A stretch of 23,256 nucleotides of DNA from JAFDED01 sp964611635 (GCA_964611635.1 CAZTAS010000089.1:1-23256); one strand, 5' to 3'; counted from the stretch's first letter, positions 7,212 through 15,537 are shown. Made by a program: numbers and translations. Notes: a model not told the origin generated them from the sequence alone.

Positions 7212-8693
7212 TTAATGCTTCTGAAACCATTCCAGTATTTCCTGGGTGTGAGCTGGGTGGTCGAAATGCATCAGAGCTCCGCCCACTGCTGCTAACTTGT
7301 CAACCAGCAGGTTACGGACCTTTTCGCTCCCCCAGATTGGAAGCGGCGCTGTAACACAAACCTCACATCCCAGGCTGGCTAAGCCCAGCGCCACGGAAAG
7401 ATCCCGACAGGTCTTGAGGCCTGTGAAGCAGATCCCCTGAAGGTTCTCCAGTTTCCCTGATGCAGCCATAGCCTTCAGGGCTATCAGAGGACCCTGTTGA
7501 TCGTCAAGAAGTCGAGCGGGATAATCTCTCGCTTCTGAAGCAAGCCCTTCTTTGAGCATCCATAGAGCGGCATCTCCCCATCCGGCCAAGAGCCACCCTT
7601 CCCCTAATAGAGCGGAAGCCAGCTCCACCGGTATTCCACCTAAGGAGAGCCGAGGAGTGTCCGACCCACCCAGGAGAGCCACTCTTGTGGTGGAGTCCTT
7701 TTTCAATACTTCTTCTAGGCACTGATGGGCCATGATGACCCGGGCTTCCTGTACAAGAGATGGGTCTGGAGTGAAGGCCGTGCGGGATCTTATGCTGGAA
7801 GAGCGCCGGGCAAGTTGCAAGATTTCTCCTGCTTCATGGACATCTTGAGACGAAATCACAGGCACATCAAGGACTTGGCACAGCTCAGGCAGAGATGGAT
7901 CCGTTTCCGGTCCGACAAGGAGAAGATCGATTCTCCCGGAACTCAACACCAGCTCCGCCTCGCCAGAGGTGCAGGCACTAGGTAAAAATCCGTCTTTCAG
8001 GGAAATCCAGTCACCTAGAGAGATCAATCGCACTCCGGCCGGTGACTTGCGAGAAGCCTCCTGCAAAATATTTTCAAGGAGCTCCCATGAAGGATGTCCG
8101 CTTATCCCTATGATAATGTCATTACCAGATAGAAGCCCATATCCCGCCTTGCACAGCAGATTCTCCGAGACATCTCCCACAATTTGGCTTTGTTCTAAAA
8201 TTCCCAGAGTCAAGATTCCCACGCGCAGGGTCTGAAGGATCAAGCGATCAGGGGATTCCATGGGCCTTTGCAGAAGAAAAGCACTACGATAGATCTCCTC
8301 TGAGGAAAGGCTGTTGCCTCCAAGATTTTCAAGAGCCCGGCTGACCATTTCATTCAGAGGCGCGGACAAGGATATTTCGGAGATTTTACCAGGCGCCGAT
8401 GCATCATTCATCGCCTCCAGGGCCCCATGGAGAGAAAGACGCAGCATCAAGGCAGCCACCATACTATCCCGATCCAGGCCGCAAAGCCCACGATCGGGGC
8501 CGTACCCAAAGGGATCGATACGGCAAGGTCCCTGCAGACACCCAAAGGGACAACTCAGGCCAACTCGCAGAAATCCATCTTGGGGCTGCAACCTCTCGTA
8601 ACGCTCCCAGTTAAGTTTCAATCCCTGTTGGGCCGCTGAGCGCAGAAGGTCTTGGCTGATCGGATCCACTGTTTTTACATGAATTGTTTCCAT
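7212..8693 (-). CDS. CooS-like (Ni-CO dehydrogenase family) protein lacking most C-cluster ligands
   Basis: The 493-residue protein matches the CODH catalytic subunit over its length (usual size about 630). The N-terminal block is unmistakable: SVDP-type start (TVDPISQ), YERLQPQDGF, then GPCRIDPFGYGP and GLCG. B-cluster-type cysteines are C48, C52, C57 and C71. The D-cluster cysteines expected near 39 and 47 are Asp39 and Ser47. In the catalytic part His200 (SGHP) is kept. The CCTGNE block is LGDW (226-229), the DVQC block is VGPE (260-263), GCNN is GGSD (342-345), and TGCAA is GWGDAA (371-376). Only Cys429 (KTCRDLS) may match the last ligand. A normal NiFe4S C-cluster is therefore unlikely, and so is CO oxidation. 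It retains the fold and CooF/FNOR neighbours. The start at 8693 is chosen for the RBS taggag over an upstream in-frame ATG at 8729. Family alignment is from memory of motifs. Confidence 0.8.
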   Translation of the reverse strand: METIHVKTVDPISQDLLRSAAQQGLKLNWERYERLQPQDGFLRVGLSCPFGCLQGPCRIDPFGYGPDRGLCGLDRDSMVAALMLRLSLHGALEAMNDASAPGKISEISLSAPLNEMVSRALENLGGNSLSSEEIYRSAFLLQRPMESPDRLILQTLRVGILTLGILEQSQIVGDVSENLLCKAGYGLLSGNDIIIGISGHPSWELLENILQEASRKSPAGVRLISLGDWISLKDGFLPSACTSGEAELVLSSGRIDLLLVGPETDPSLPELCQVLDVPVISSQDVHEAGEILQLARRSSSIRSRTAFTPDPSLVQEARVIMAHQCLEEVLKKDSTTRVALLGGSDTPRLSLGGIPVELASALLGEGWLLAGWGDAALWMLKEGLASEARDYPARLLDDQQGPLIALKAMAASGKLENLQGICFTGLKTCRDLSVALGLASLGCEVCVTAPLPIWGSEKVRNLLVDKLAAVGGALMHFDHPAHTQEILEWFQKH

Positions 8694-8747
8694 AAGCTGA
8701 TTTACTCCTACGTCATTAATCAAAAGCAATAAAATTGGGTCATCCGG

Positions 8748-9287
8748 TTACCGGCCGAGATCCAGCAAGAGCAATCCCTCTTTTTCTTTCCTGGAAGCCA
8801 GGGTTTCGCCAATTTCCTGTCTTTTTTTGCGAAGCATTAAATCGAAGTCATCCAATTCCACTAACTCCAGAGCATGTGTGGGACAGACTTCAATACAAAT
8901 CGGGCTTTCCATGTAGGTGCAACGATCACATTTGAGAGCTATTTCCCTTTGCGGCCATGGGAAAATAACTCCATAGGGGCAGTACATGGTGCAGGTCCAG
9001 CAGGCAATGCAGTGATCCTCCTTAATGACCACCATATTTGTCTCGGGGTCACGGACCAGAGCCCCGGAGAGGCAAGCGTTCAGGCAAGGTGCCTGAAGAC
9101 AGTGACGGCACTGAAATGGAAGCGGTGCATCATTGCTCCCTTCCACGCGAACACGTGATTGAGGTGCGGGTGATTCCTGAACGGCTTTAAGCAATGTCTT
9201 TCCCACACTTCCCCTTTCTACAGCACAATACAGCTCACAGGTCTTGCAGCCTGTGCAACGATCCAGATGAACTCCTATAACTTGCAT
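8748..9287 (-). CDS. CooF-like four-cluster ferredoxin
   Basis: A 179-residue iron-sulfur protein with four [4Fe-4S] motifs in the HycB/CooF/DmsB arrangement: CTGCKTCELYC, CRHCLQAPCLNAC, CIACWTCTMYC with PYGVIF, and CDRCTYMESPICIEVC with PTHAL. CooF carries electrons between CODH and its partner hydrogenase or reductase. Here it heads the operon, 54 bases before the CooS-like gene, so it most likely docks to that protein's N-terminal cluster and to the flavoprotein. No Tat signal is present, so it is cytoplasmic. The ATG at 9287 is preferred; an in-frame GTG lies at 9296. A near relative from a formate dehydrogenase or hydrogenase system cannot be excluded, but the context favours CooF. Confidence 0.88.
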   Translation of the reverse strand: MQVIGVHLDRCTGCKTCELYCAVERGSVGKTLLKAVQESPAPQSRVRVEGSNDAPLPFQCRHCLQAPCLNACLSGALVRDPETNMVVIKEDHCIACWTCTMYCPYGVIFPWPQREIALKCDRCTYMESPICIEVCPTHALELVELDDFDLMLRKKRQEIGETLASRKEKEGLLLLDLGR

Positions 9288-9296
9288 AGCAACCAC

Positions 9297-9625
9297 TCGA
9301 TTCTTGTATTGGTATTTTTGAAATTGAAAAAATAAATCCCCTCAGGCTTATAATTGCATGCCCTGCACCAGCTTTTTCCCTTCATAATGGCAATCGAAAA
9401 CAATTCAGGGAGGGAGAAATGATGCCTTCAATTGATTCACATTTGCTAAAAGAAATTACTATTAATAAATTTGCGAAATCATCTCAAGCGAAATGTTTTT
9501 TAGCCCGCCGTGTTTCTTTCCATTAAATACTGCTTTTACCTATTCTTGAGTTATTTTGTGTGTCATATAATATATCTAATGAACCTAACTTAAGCCAGTA
9601 TTATTTTGCTTTTAATCAACTGGTA
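9297..9625. other. Intergenic region upstream of the CooF-like operon
   Basis: No gene is seen. The stretch is A+T-rich and must hold the promoter of the minus-strand CooF-like operon and the 3' end of the tctA transcript. No clear terminator hairpin with a T-tract was found, so some readthrough from the transporter operon into the redox operon is possible. Confidence 0.4.
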
Positions 9626-11119
9626 TCAATTCTGGCTCTTAACTCCCCTGTTTTCAATAAGCTCGCGAATCCAGGGAGAAAGAAGACCAAGAATCGTCAG
9701 GATAAGAAACAGGGCCGAATAGGGCCGTGTAAAGAAAATAAAGGGGTTATTTTCGAAAACAATCAGGGAACGCCGGAGTGAAATCTCGATCAATTCTCCC
9801 AACACCAGGCCCAACACAATGGGAGCAGCGGAGAAGCCGTGCTCGCGCATTTTATATCCGATCATACCGCAAATTAACATAATCCAGACATCGGCCATGT
9901 TGTTATTCAAGGCATAAGAGCCGACTATGCACAGGATGAGAATTATTGGATTCAACACATAGTTTGGTATCCTGACGATCTGAGAAAATATTTTAGCACC
10001 TACAAGGCCGAGCACGAGAAAGATCAGGTTGGCCGCGAACATTCCGGCAAAAACGGAGTAAACCACCTCGGTGTGCTGAATAAAGAGCAGGGGGCCCGGT
10101 CGCAAGCCCTGGACAAGCAAAGCGCCCAGTATAACGGCTGTCGTGCCGCTGCCGGGGATCCCCAGTGCAAGGGTAGGCACCATAGCCCCACCGGTTGCGG
10201 CATTGTTGGCGGTTTCCGGGCCGGCAATTCCATCCAGGATCCCTGTACCAAACTTTTCGGGGTGCTTGGAAAACCGCTTGGCTTCATTATAGCCGATAAA
10301 TGAGGCCACCGTCCCACCTTCCGCGGGCAATATTCCGATAAAGGTGCCGATAAGGGACGAGCGCAAGAGAGTACCTTTGACTTCCTTGATGTCCTCCCAG
10401 GAAGGCAAAAGTCCTGTAATTTTTTTATCGAGCACGATCTTACGCATCCCTATTTCAGCCTGCCTGAAAACTTCAGCCGCTGCAAACAGGCCGATCATTA
10501 CCGGGATAAAGCTTATTCCATCCATCAGGTGAGTGATGCCGAAATCGTATCGAGTGAATCCGGAGAACTCATCCATTCCAACGCAGGCAAGAAAGACGCC
10601 GATGGTTCCACCTATCAAATTTTTCAGGACCGATCTGGCTCCCAGACTGCTGATCATGCTGAGGCCAAAGACCGCAAGGGCGAAATATTCAGGAGGTCCG
10701 AATTTAATGGCGATACTCGCCAGCACAGGCGCCAGCAAAATCAACACAATCACGCTGAAAAGTCCACCAATGCTGGAGCTGATGCAGGCCATGCCCAGTG
10801 CTTTCCCCGCCATTCCTTTTTGCGCAAGCGGATAGCCGTCAAAAGTGGTGGCAGCAGCAGCGGGTGTTCCAGGTGCGCGAACCAGAATAGCTGATATGGA
10901 GCCACCATAAGTGCCCCCGCAGTACAGAGCGGTCAGCATGCAAATAGCCGGAACGGGACCCATGGTATAGGTGAAGGGGATGAGCAGAGCCACTCCCATG
11001 GTAGACGTTAACCCTGGCAAAGCCCCGATGATAATCCCCGATATCACCCCGATCAAAATGGCAAGAAAGTTCCAGGGCTGCAGTATGGTATTTACGCCAA
11101 GGAGCAATTGATCCAGCAT
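9626..11119 (-). CDS. tctA: TTT transporter large membrane subunit TctA
   Basis: A 497-residue, very hydrophobic protein with about 12 predicted membrane segments, the normal size for TctA. Family signatures are present: GALPGLTSTMGVALL near the N terminus, YGGSISAILVRAPGTPAAAATTFDGYPLAQKG around 90-120 (given as recognition only), and GIPGSGTTAVILGALLVQG in the second half. The second motif has Arg where many TctA proteins have Asn (LLNIPGTP). It forms the Na+- or H+-driven channel that takes substrate from TctC. It follows tctB by 12 bases, with the RBS agagg. Substrate is a carboxylate by family; which one is unknown. Confidence 0.93.
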   Translation of the reverse strand: MLDQLLLGVNTILQPWNFLAILIGVISGIIIGALPGLTSTMGVALLIPFTYTMGPVPAICMLTALYCGGTYGGSISAILVRAPGTPAAAATTFDGYPLAQKGMAGKALGMACISSSIGGLFSVIVLILLAPVLASIAIKFGPPEYFALAVFGLSMISSLGARSVLKNLIGGTIGVFLACVGMDEFSGFTRYDFGITHLMDGISFIPVMIGLFAAAEVFRQAEIGMRKIVLDKKITGLLPSWEDIKEVKGTLLRSSLIGTFIGILPAEGGTVASFIGYNEAKRFSKHPEKFGTGILDGIAGPETANNAATGGAMVPTLALGIPGSGTTAVILGALLVQGLRPGPLLFIQHTEVVYSVFAGMFAANLIFLVLGLVGAKIFSQIVRIPNYVLNPIILILCIVGSYALNNNMADVWIMLICGMIGYKMREHGFSAAPIVLGLVLGELIEISLRRSLIVFENNPFIFFTRPYSALFLILTILGLLSPWIRELIENRGVKSQN

Positions 11120-11131
11120 GGGAACCTCTTG

Positions 11132-11587
11132 TTAAAACAAGAATCCTGAGGGAAACTGTACAAACAGAATTTTAGTAAAGACCATATAAACGAAAATAGG
11201 AATAAAAATGGCATTGAGCAGTATTATTAATTTATTGCGCACCCCCCAAATAACCATTATGGCTATAATCAAGAGAAATATAGAGACAAAGGTTCCGATA
11301 AAGACAGCGCTAAATCCGAAAATAACGGCCAACCCCATTGATCCAAGGACTCTCAGCTTCTGGTCTCTTTCAAGCCCTTTGATACTGGAAGAGTTCTCTT
11401 TCTTAAAAATATTTTTAATGATCAGAATGAGGGTCAATCCCATGGCAAGGATAAGGACAATGCGCGGGAAAAAGGCTGGACTTGTATGTGTTTCAGCCAT
11501 GGCGGATACTGGCAGCGTAAAGCTTATGCCAAAAAGGATGAGAAAAATAATCAGTAATACCAGTCCGATTCGAAGATCTTTGTTCAT
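11132..11587 (-). CDS. tctB: TTT transporter small membrane subunit TctB
   Basis: A 151-residue protein with four hydrophobic segments (about residues 5-25, 35-55, 75-105 and 115-145), as usual for TctB. It partners TctA in the tripartite tricarboxylate transporter. The ATG at 11587 (MNKDLRIGL) is chosen because the more upstream ATG at 11611 would place the start at the foot of the intercistronic hairpin. TctB sequences diverge strongly, so the call depends on hydropathy, length and its place between tctC and tctA. Confidence 0.85.
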   Translation of the reverse strand: MNKDLRIGLVLLIIFLILFGISFTLPVSAMAETHTSPAFFPRIVLILAMGLTLILIIKNIFKKENSSSIKGLERDQKLRVLGSMGLAVIFGFSAVFIGTFVSIFLLIIAIMVIWGVRNKLIILLNAIFIPIFVYMVFTKILFVQFPSGFLF

Positions 11588-11611
11588 CGTTAACGACTCA
11601 CATAAAATCAA

Positions 11612-11643
11612 GCGGGAACCCGCGGGTGAAGCCGGGTTCCCGC
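11612..11643 (-). terminator. Intercistronic hairpin between tctC and tctB
   Basis: GCGGGAACCCG (11612-11622) pairs perfectly with CGGGTTCCCGC (11633-11643) around a ten-base loop. It lies directly after the tctC stop. On the minus-strand transcript it is followed by TTGATTTTATG, a poor T-tract, so it is more likely a partial terminator or a 3' end stabiliser. That would leave more binding protein than membrane subunits. A matching hairpin follows the second tctC (13508-13529). Confidence 0.6.
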
Positions 11644-11651
11644 TTTTCCCT

Positions 11652-12632
11652 TTACTTTTTCACGTATCCCAGCTCCTTCATGGCTCTTTCCCAGACGGGG
11701 TATTGCTTTTTAAGGAAAGCCTCCCAATCCTCACCGCTCAATATGCTCTCAGGCCCCATAGAGTTATTTTTAAGATAATCCTGATAAACTTTGTGCTTCA
11801 TGGACTTCATGAAGGCCTTCCTGAGGGTGTCCACGACAGGCTGGGGAGTCCCTGCCATGACGAAAACGCCGCGCCAGGTAGCCTGCTCCACGTCCCAGCC
11901 CACTTCCTTGGCTGTGGGGACATCGGGGAAATCCTTCAAGCGATTCGGAATCAGAAAGACAATTGGTTTTACTGTCTTGGCTTCATACTGTCCCATAAAC
12001 TCGCTGGGATTCAGGACACCAATATCAATTGTGCCGCTAAGCATCGCAACGATAATTTCCCCTCCGCTTTTGAAGGGCACATATTCGGGGTCAAACCCGG
12101 CGGTCTGGGAAAACTCATACACAGTGACGTGGTCGACACCGGCCATGTGAGCGAGTCCAAATTTCAGCTTCTTGGGGTTTGCCTTCCCGAATTCCACGGC
12201 CTCCTGAATGGTCTTGAAGCGTCCCTTGGTGGCCACACAAAAAGACTGGGGATCATAGCAGCCCCTCGCTATGCCCACCAGATCGCTCAGCTTTGCCTTG
12301 GTCATGCCCCGGGCAATTGTGGCAAGACCGGAATTGGTAAGGGAGCCAATGGTGTAGCCGTCCCTCGGCTCTGTAAGCATGTAATTCATCATCCTGGCGC
12401 CTGAGCCACCGCTCATGGTACGTATGACAATGGGAACGTCGAGAATTCGGCGGAGACGGATCGCCGCCATCCTGGAAAAAATATCGGTCCCTCCCCCGGC
12501 TGATGAGAATATTAACCAGTTGATCTGCTTGCTGGGGTACTTTTTCTCCGCGGCCATGACATCGGCTGCGGTGGAAACCATTAACACGGTAGCCATCAAA
12601 ACTACCAGCAATAAAGAAACCACTCTTTTCAT
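11652..12632 (-). CDS. tctC: TTT periplasmic substrate-binding protein TctC (copy 1)
   Basis: A 326-residue solute-binding protein (TctC/Bug family) with a signal peptide ending at about residue 27 (VMA-AE) and the mature start KYPSKQINW. The family's YP...I..I....AGGGTD-type ligand loop is present (SSAGGGTDIFSR). It delivers a carboxylate-like ligand to TctAB. A strong RBS (aaggagg) lies upstream, and a promoter at 12786-12814 gives a leader of about 150 bases. Its near-identical signal peptide and leader mark it as a tandem duplicate of the gene at 13548-14528. Differences cluster in ligand-loop neighbours (FSSAGGG versus HASAGGG), so the ligands may differ. Confidence 0.93.
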   Translation of the reverse strand: MKRVVSLLLVVLMATVLMVSTAADVMAAEKKYPSKQINWLIFSSAGGGTDIFSRMAAIRLRRILDVPIVIRTMSGGSGARMMNYMLTEPRDGYTIGSLTNSGLATIARGMTKAKLSDLVGIARGCYDPQSFCVATKGRFKTIQEAVEFGKANPKKLKFGLAHMAGVDHVTVYEFSQTAGFDPEYVPFKSGGEIIVAMLSGTIDIGVLNPSEFMGQYEAKTVKPIVFLIPNRLKDFPDVPTAKEVGWDVEQATWRGVFVMAGTPQPVVDTLRKAFMKSMKHKVYQDYLKNNSMGPESILSGEDWEAFLKKQYPVWERAMKELGYVKK

Positions 12633-12785
12633 GCTGCGCCTCCTTTCTGAAAAATAAGCTGTCTTGATTTATCCCCTGACGCATCCTAACAGGTCAAAGT
12701 TATGACATTTGGATACAAAAAACCTTTCAGTTTCAAAGGCTTGCTGAATCTTATGTATCTGCCTCTTTTTAATTTCTTCTTAAAT

Positions 12786-12814
12786 TCTAGAGCACATTCT
12801 TAATTAGATGTCAA
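12786..12814 (-). promoter_or_regulatory. Promoter of tctC copy 1
   Basis: On the minus strand TTGACA (complement of 12809-12814) is followed by 17 bases and TCTAGA (12786-12791). The same arrangement, TTGACA-N10-AATGTG-N-TCTA, precedes tctC copy 2 at 14700-14728. Conservation between the two copies, while the flanks have diverged, supports a functional promoter. Confidence 0.65.
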
Positions 12815-13149
12815 GGATTAATAAGAGGGTTTCCACCATTACTGTATTACATGATGAGCAAGGGGCAACCGGAATGATCTATTGCATAGGCCGAAGGGCG
12901 ATAAGAAGATTTTCTCAAGAGAGCACCGAATCTCACGATCTATTGGAGGAATCAAATATAGCTGTTTTGTGTAGCTTATGCCAAAAAATATAAGGAAAAT
13001 TATTTATATATTTATAACTATAGTTTCGCAGTTAAAAATACGATTAACAATGTTTTTAACATATTGAAAATAATGATTTTATTATTGAAGAGCAAGTCCC
13101 AGTTTAGTATACTTGAAATATCTAACTGATTATAAATACTAAAAATTTG

Positions 13150-13205
13150 GGTAGCACACCATGCCCGAGCCTGAGAGGGCTTGGTGTGTGCCGCAGGCAC
13201 AGGAG
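13150..13205 (+). repeat. REP-like palindrome, family B, left unit
   Basis: The unit runs from ggtagcacaccatgcc to gcaggcacaggag. It contains the imperfect stem CACACCATGCC with GGCTTGGTGTGTG. The right unit at 13264-13317 is its inverse. The sequence is unrelated to families A and C. Confidence 0.7.
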
Positions 13206-13263
13206 ATCATTGTTTGAGTCAAATAGTAAGTTTTGGTGTTCATTTTAGAATATTTACCATGTT

Positions 13264-13317
13264 CTCCTGTGCTTAGCACACACCAAGCCGCTTAAGAAAG
13301 CGGCATGGTGTGCTACC
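13264..13317 (-). repeat. REP-like palindrome, family B, right unit (inverted)
   Basis: Reads ctcctgtgcttagcaca, then caccaagccg, an inner hairpin CCGCTT-AAG-AAAGCGG, and ends catggtgtgctacc, the inverse of the left unit's start. The two units face each other across 58 bases, a BIME-like arrangement. No transposase is attached. Confidence 0.7.
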
Positions 13318-13507
13318 TAGTGACTATGTCAAGTCAATTACTTTTGCTCGAAATGGGAGCTGAAGCATTCTTTTATCCTATTGAAATTGAAGAAAATATT
13401 TTTTAAAGCAATTAATAAAAGTTACTGCGAAACTTTAGTTTATAATATAAGATCGATACGAAAATCGTTATTCTTCATTGGTAAATATACACCTGAGAAT
13501 GAAGCGA

Positions 13508-13529
13508 GAACCCGGATGGTGCCGGGTTC
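13508..13529 (-). terminator. Hairpin after tctC copy 2
   Basis: GAACCCGG (13508-13515) pairs with CCGGGTTC (13522-13529) around ATGGTG, 18 bases past the stop codon. The core GGGAACCCGG matches the hairpin after tctC copy 1. It has no strong T-tract on the minus-strand transcript. Confidence 0.55.
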
Positions 13530-13547
13530 CCCTTCTCTCTTTACCGT

Positions 13548-14528
13548 TTACTTTTTCACAAATCCCAGCTCCTTCATGGCTTGTTCCCAGATGGGATATT
13601 CTTTTTGAATGAAAACATTAAACTCCGCGCTGTTCATTATACTCTCAGGCCCCATCGAGTTGTTTTTAAGATAATCCTGATAAATTTTGTGCTTCATGGA
13701 CTTCAGGAGGGCCTTGCTGAGTGTGTCCACGATGTGCTTGGGAGTCCCCGTCATGGTCACAACTCCGCGCCAGGTAGCCATCTCCACGTCCCATCCCAGT
13801 TCCTTGGCCGTGGGAACATCGGGGAAGTCCTTCAAGCGCTTCTTTACAAAAAAGACTATAGGCTTAACTGTCTCGGCTTCATACTGTCCCAGGAACTCGC
13901 TGGGATTCAGAGCACCGATTTCAACTGTGCCGCTCAGCAGGGCAAGAACGACCTCTCCACCACTCTTGAAGGGAACATATTCGGGATCAAACCCGGCGGC
14001 CTTGGAAAGTGCGTACACGGTCACATGGTCAGGACTGGCCATGTTAGCAATTCCAAATTTAAGCTTCTTAGGGTTTGCCCTGGCGAATTCCACGGCCTCC
14101 TGAATTGTCTTGAAGCGTCCCTTGGCGGATACGCACAATGATTGAGGATCATAGCATCCACGGGCTATGCCCACAAAATCGCTCATTTTTGCCCTTGTCA
14201 TTCCCCGGGCTATGGTGGCGATAATGGTTTGGACAAAGGAATAAAGGCTGTAGCCATCCGCCGGCTGCGTCATAAGGTAATTCATCAACCTGGCGCCGCC
14301 ACCGCCACCCATGGTGCTCACGATAATGGGAACCTTGAGAATGCGGCGGAGTCGAATTGCCGCTATTCTGGAAAAGATATCCGTGCCCCCCCCGGCCGAG
14401 GCATGGATGTACCAGTTGATCTGTTTGCTGGGGTACTTTTTCTCTGCTGCCATGAGATCGGCTCCGGTGGAAACCAGAAGCACGGTAGCCATCAAAACCA
14501 CCAGCAATAAAGAAACCACTTTTTTCAT
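13548..14528 (-). CDS. tctC: TTT periplasmic substrate-binding protein TctC (copy 2)
   Basis: A 326-residue TctC/Bug-family binding protein, the same length as copy 1 and alike throughout. It has the signal peptide ending around LMA-AE, the loop HASAGGGTDIFSR, YVPFKSGGE, and the near-identical C-terminal stretch YQDYLKNNSMGPESI. No membrane genes of its own follow; tctC copy 1 and tctBA lie downstream on the same strand, so both binding proteins may feed one TctAB channel. A strong RBS (aaaggaggtgg) and a promoter at 14700-14728 precede it. Keeping both copies intact suggests different ligands or dosage; which applies is not visible. Confidence 0.92.
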   Translation of the reverse strand: MKKVVSLLLVVLMATVLLVSTGADLMAAEKKYPSKQINWYIHASAGGGTDIFSRIAAIRLRRILKVPIIVSTMGGGGGARLMNYLMTQPADGYSLYSFVQTIIATIARGMTRAKMSDFVGIARGCYDPQSLCVSAKGRFKTIQEAVEFARANPKKLKFGIANMASPDHVTVYALSKAAGFDPEYVPFKSGGEVVLALLSGTVEIGALNPSEFLGQYEAETVKPIVFFVKKRLKDFPDVPTAKELGWDVEMATWRGVVTMTGTPKHIVDTLSKALLKSMKHKIYQDYLKNNSMGPESIMNSAEFNVFIQKEYPIWEQAMKELGFVKK

Positions 14529-14699
14529 GCTCCACCTCCTTTCTGAAAAATCACTTCTTATGGTTTATCCCCTGACACATCCTGCAGGGTCACAGTTATG
14601 CCCTTGAAATGGAAAAACGTCTACTTCAACCTCAAAGGCTTAGCAAGTCTTCTAAATTTATCACATATTCCTGATCTCCTATAATTTAAAGTGGCTTTT

Positions 14700-14728
14700 T
14701 ATAGATCACATTGCATAATAGTTGTCAA
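14700..14728 (-). promoter_or_regulatory. Promoter of tctC copy 2
   Basis: On the minus strand TTGACA (complement of 14723-14728) is followed by 17 bases ending AATGTGA and then TCTATA (14700-14705). Its spacing and AATGTG-N-TCTA core match the promoter of copy 1. The leader of about 165 bases also shares a 20-base block with copy 1 (14564-14583 versus 12668-12687, one difference). Confidence 0.65.
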
Positions 14729-15537
14729 GTGGAAAATATCAGGAATTGGGGAACGGAACAAATATGGTATCCCCCTGGTCATTATAAAGATCATGGATAA
14801 GGAAGGTTGGAACGAGGTAAAGGGGTGAAAGGCGAAATGTTCAGACAAAATTTGCTGTAAGCGCATCCTATATGCCCACAAGCCGAAGCTCCGTGCTTGT
14901 CAAGGGCGGTCAAAGGGCGATATCGAAGGCCTTGATAAGCAAACGGAGCAAAGGATATCTCTTTTACCCTATTGATACCTGCTAATAGTGCTTGCCCATA
15001 CTATTTAAATGGTTGACATCTAACTATTCATACTCCATAATTTTTTCTATGGGAACCATCGGTCGTATGCAGAGATACCCTGAATGTGAGAGGCTTTTTC
15101 CCGCTTTTTCATAATTTTCCCGCCATGGGCGTTGGGCGGATAACTTTTTTCTTCAAATGTACCGAAGGGGATTGAGCGCGGCATACAAAAACAGCTTGCA
15201 GGCACCTCCAGCAACGGAAACAAATCGTGCATGACATGGCTCTCACACTGGCCTGCTGAATAAATGGGTACACTTATCAGTCAGGATGTATCGATCTCAT
15301 TCGATATCAAGCCACCTATAATTTAATTGCCACTTAACCTATGAAGATGGCGTCCCTTAGTAATTCAAATGCAACTTATTGGTATACTCAAGTCATCCGA
15401 ATGCATGACCGTACCACTGCTGAAACTCTGTGCCTCAGATTAAATCGCAAGAAATTCATGCCCCGTTTATTACACAATGATAATGGATGGATTTAATTTG
15501 ATGTGTTCATTACATATTTTTTGATGGAGGAGATTCT
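14729..15537. other. Intergenic region between divergent tctC copy 2 and purB-like gene
   Basis: Apart from the promoter at 15013-15041 and the weak hairpin/T-run at 15120-15150, nothing recognisable is seen. Short open frames on either strand lack RBSs and motifs. The stretch may include decayed genes, but no family could be assigned. Confidence 0.4.
15013..15041 (+). promoter_or_regulatory. Strong sigma-70-type promoter of unknown target
   Basis: TTGACA (15013-15018), exactly 17 bases, then CATAAT (15036-15041): the best promoter match in the window. The next recognised gene, the purB-like CDS, starts about 490 bases later. It therefore drives either a long leader or a separate short transcript. 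A CCGCC/GGCGG hairpin (15120-15139) followed by a T6 run at 15145-15150 could end a transcript of about 100 bases. Confidence 0.5.

Larger units (their letters stand above)
12815..13507. other. Spacer between the two tctC copies
   Basis: No supported gene is seen in this A+T-rich spacer. An open frame of about 60 codons at 12808 has no RBS and overlaps the tctC promoter. The middle holds an inverted pair of REP-like palindromes (13150-13317), which probably inserted after the tctC duplication. Confidence 0.5.

Noticed and set aside
11208..12404. 398-codon plus-strand frame opposite tctB and tctC
   Set aside because: It is antisense to two well-supported TTT genes and shows no family motifs. 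It is a shadow of their codon bias.
15047..15232. 61-codon minus-strand frame upstream of the purB-like gene
   Set aside because: No RBS or recognisable domain, and it overlaps the candidate promoter's transcript on the other strand.
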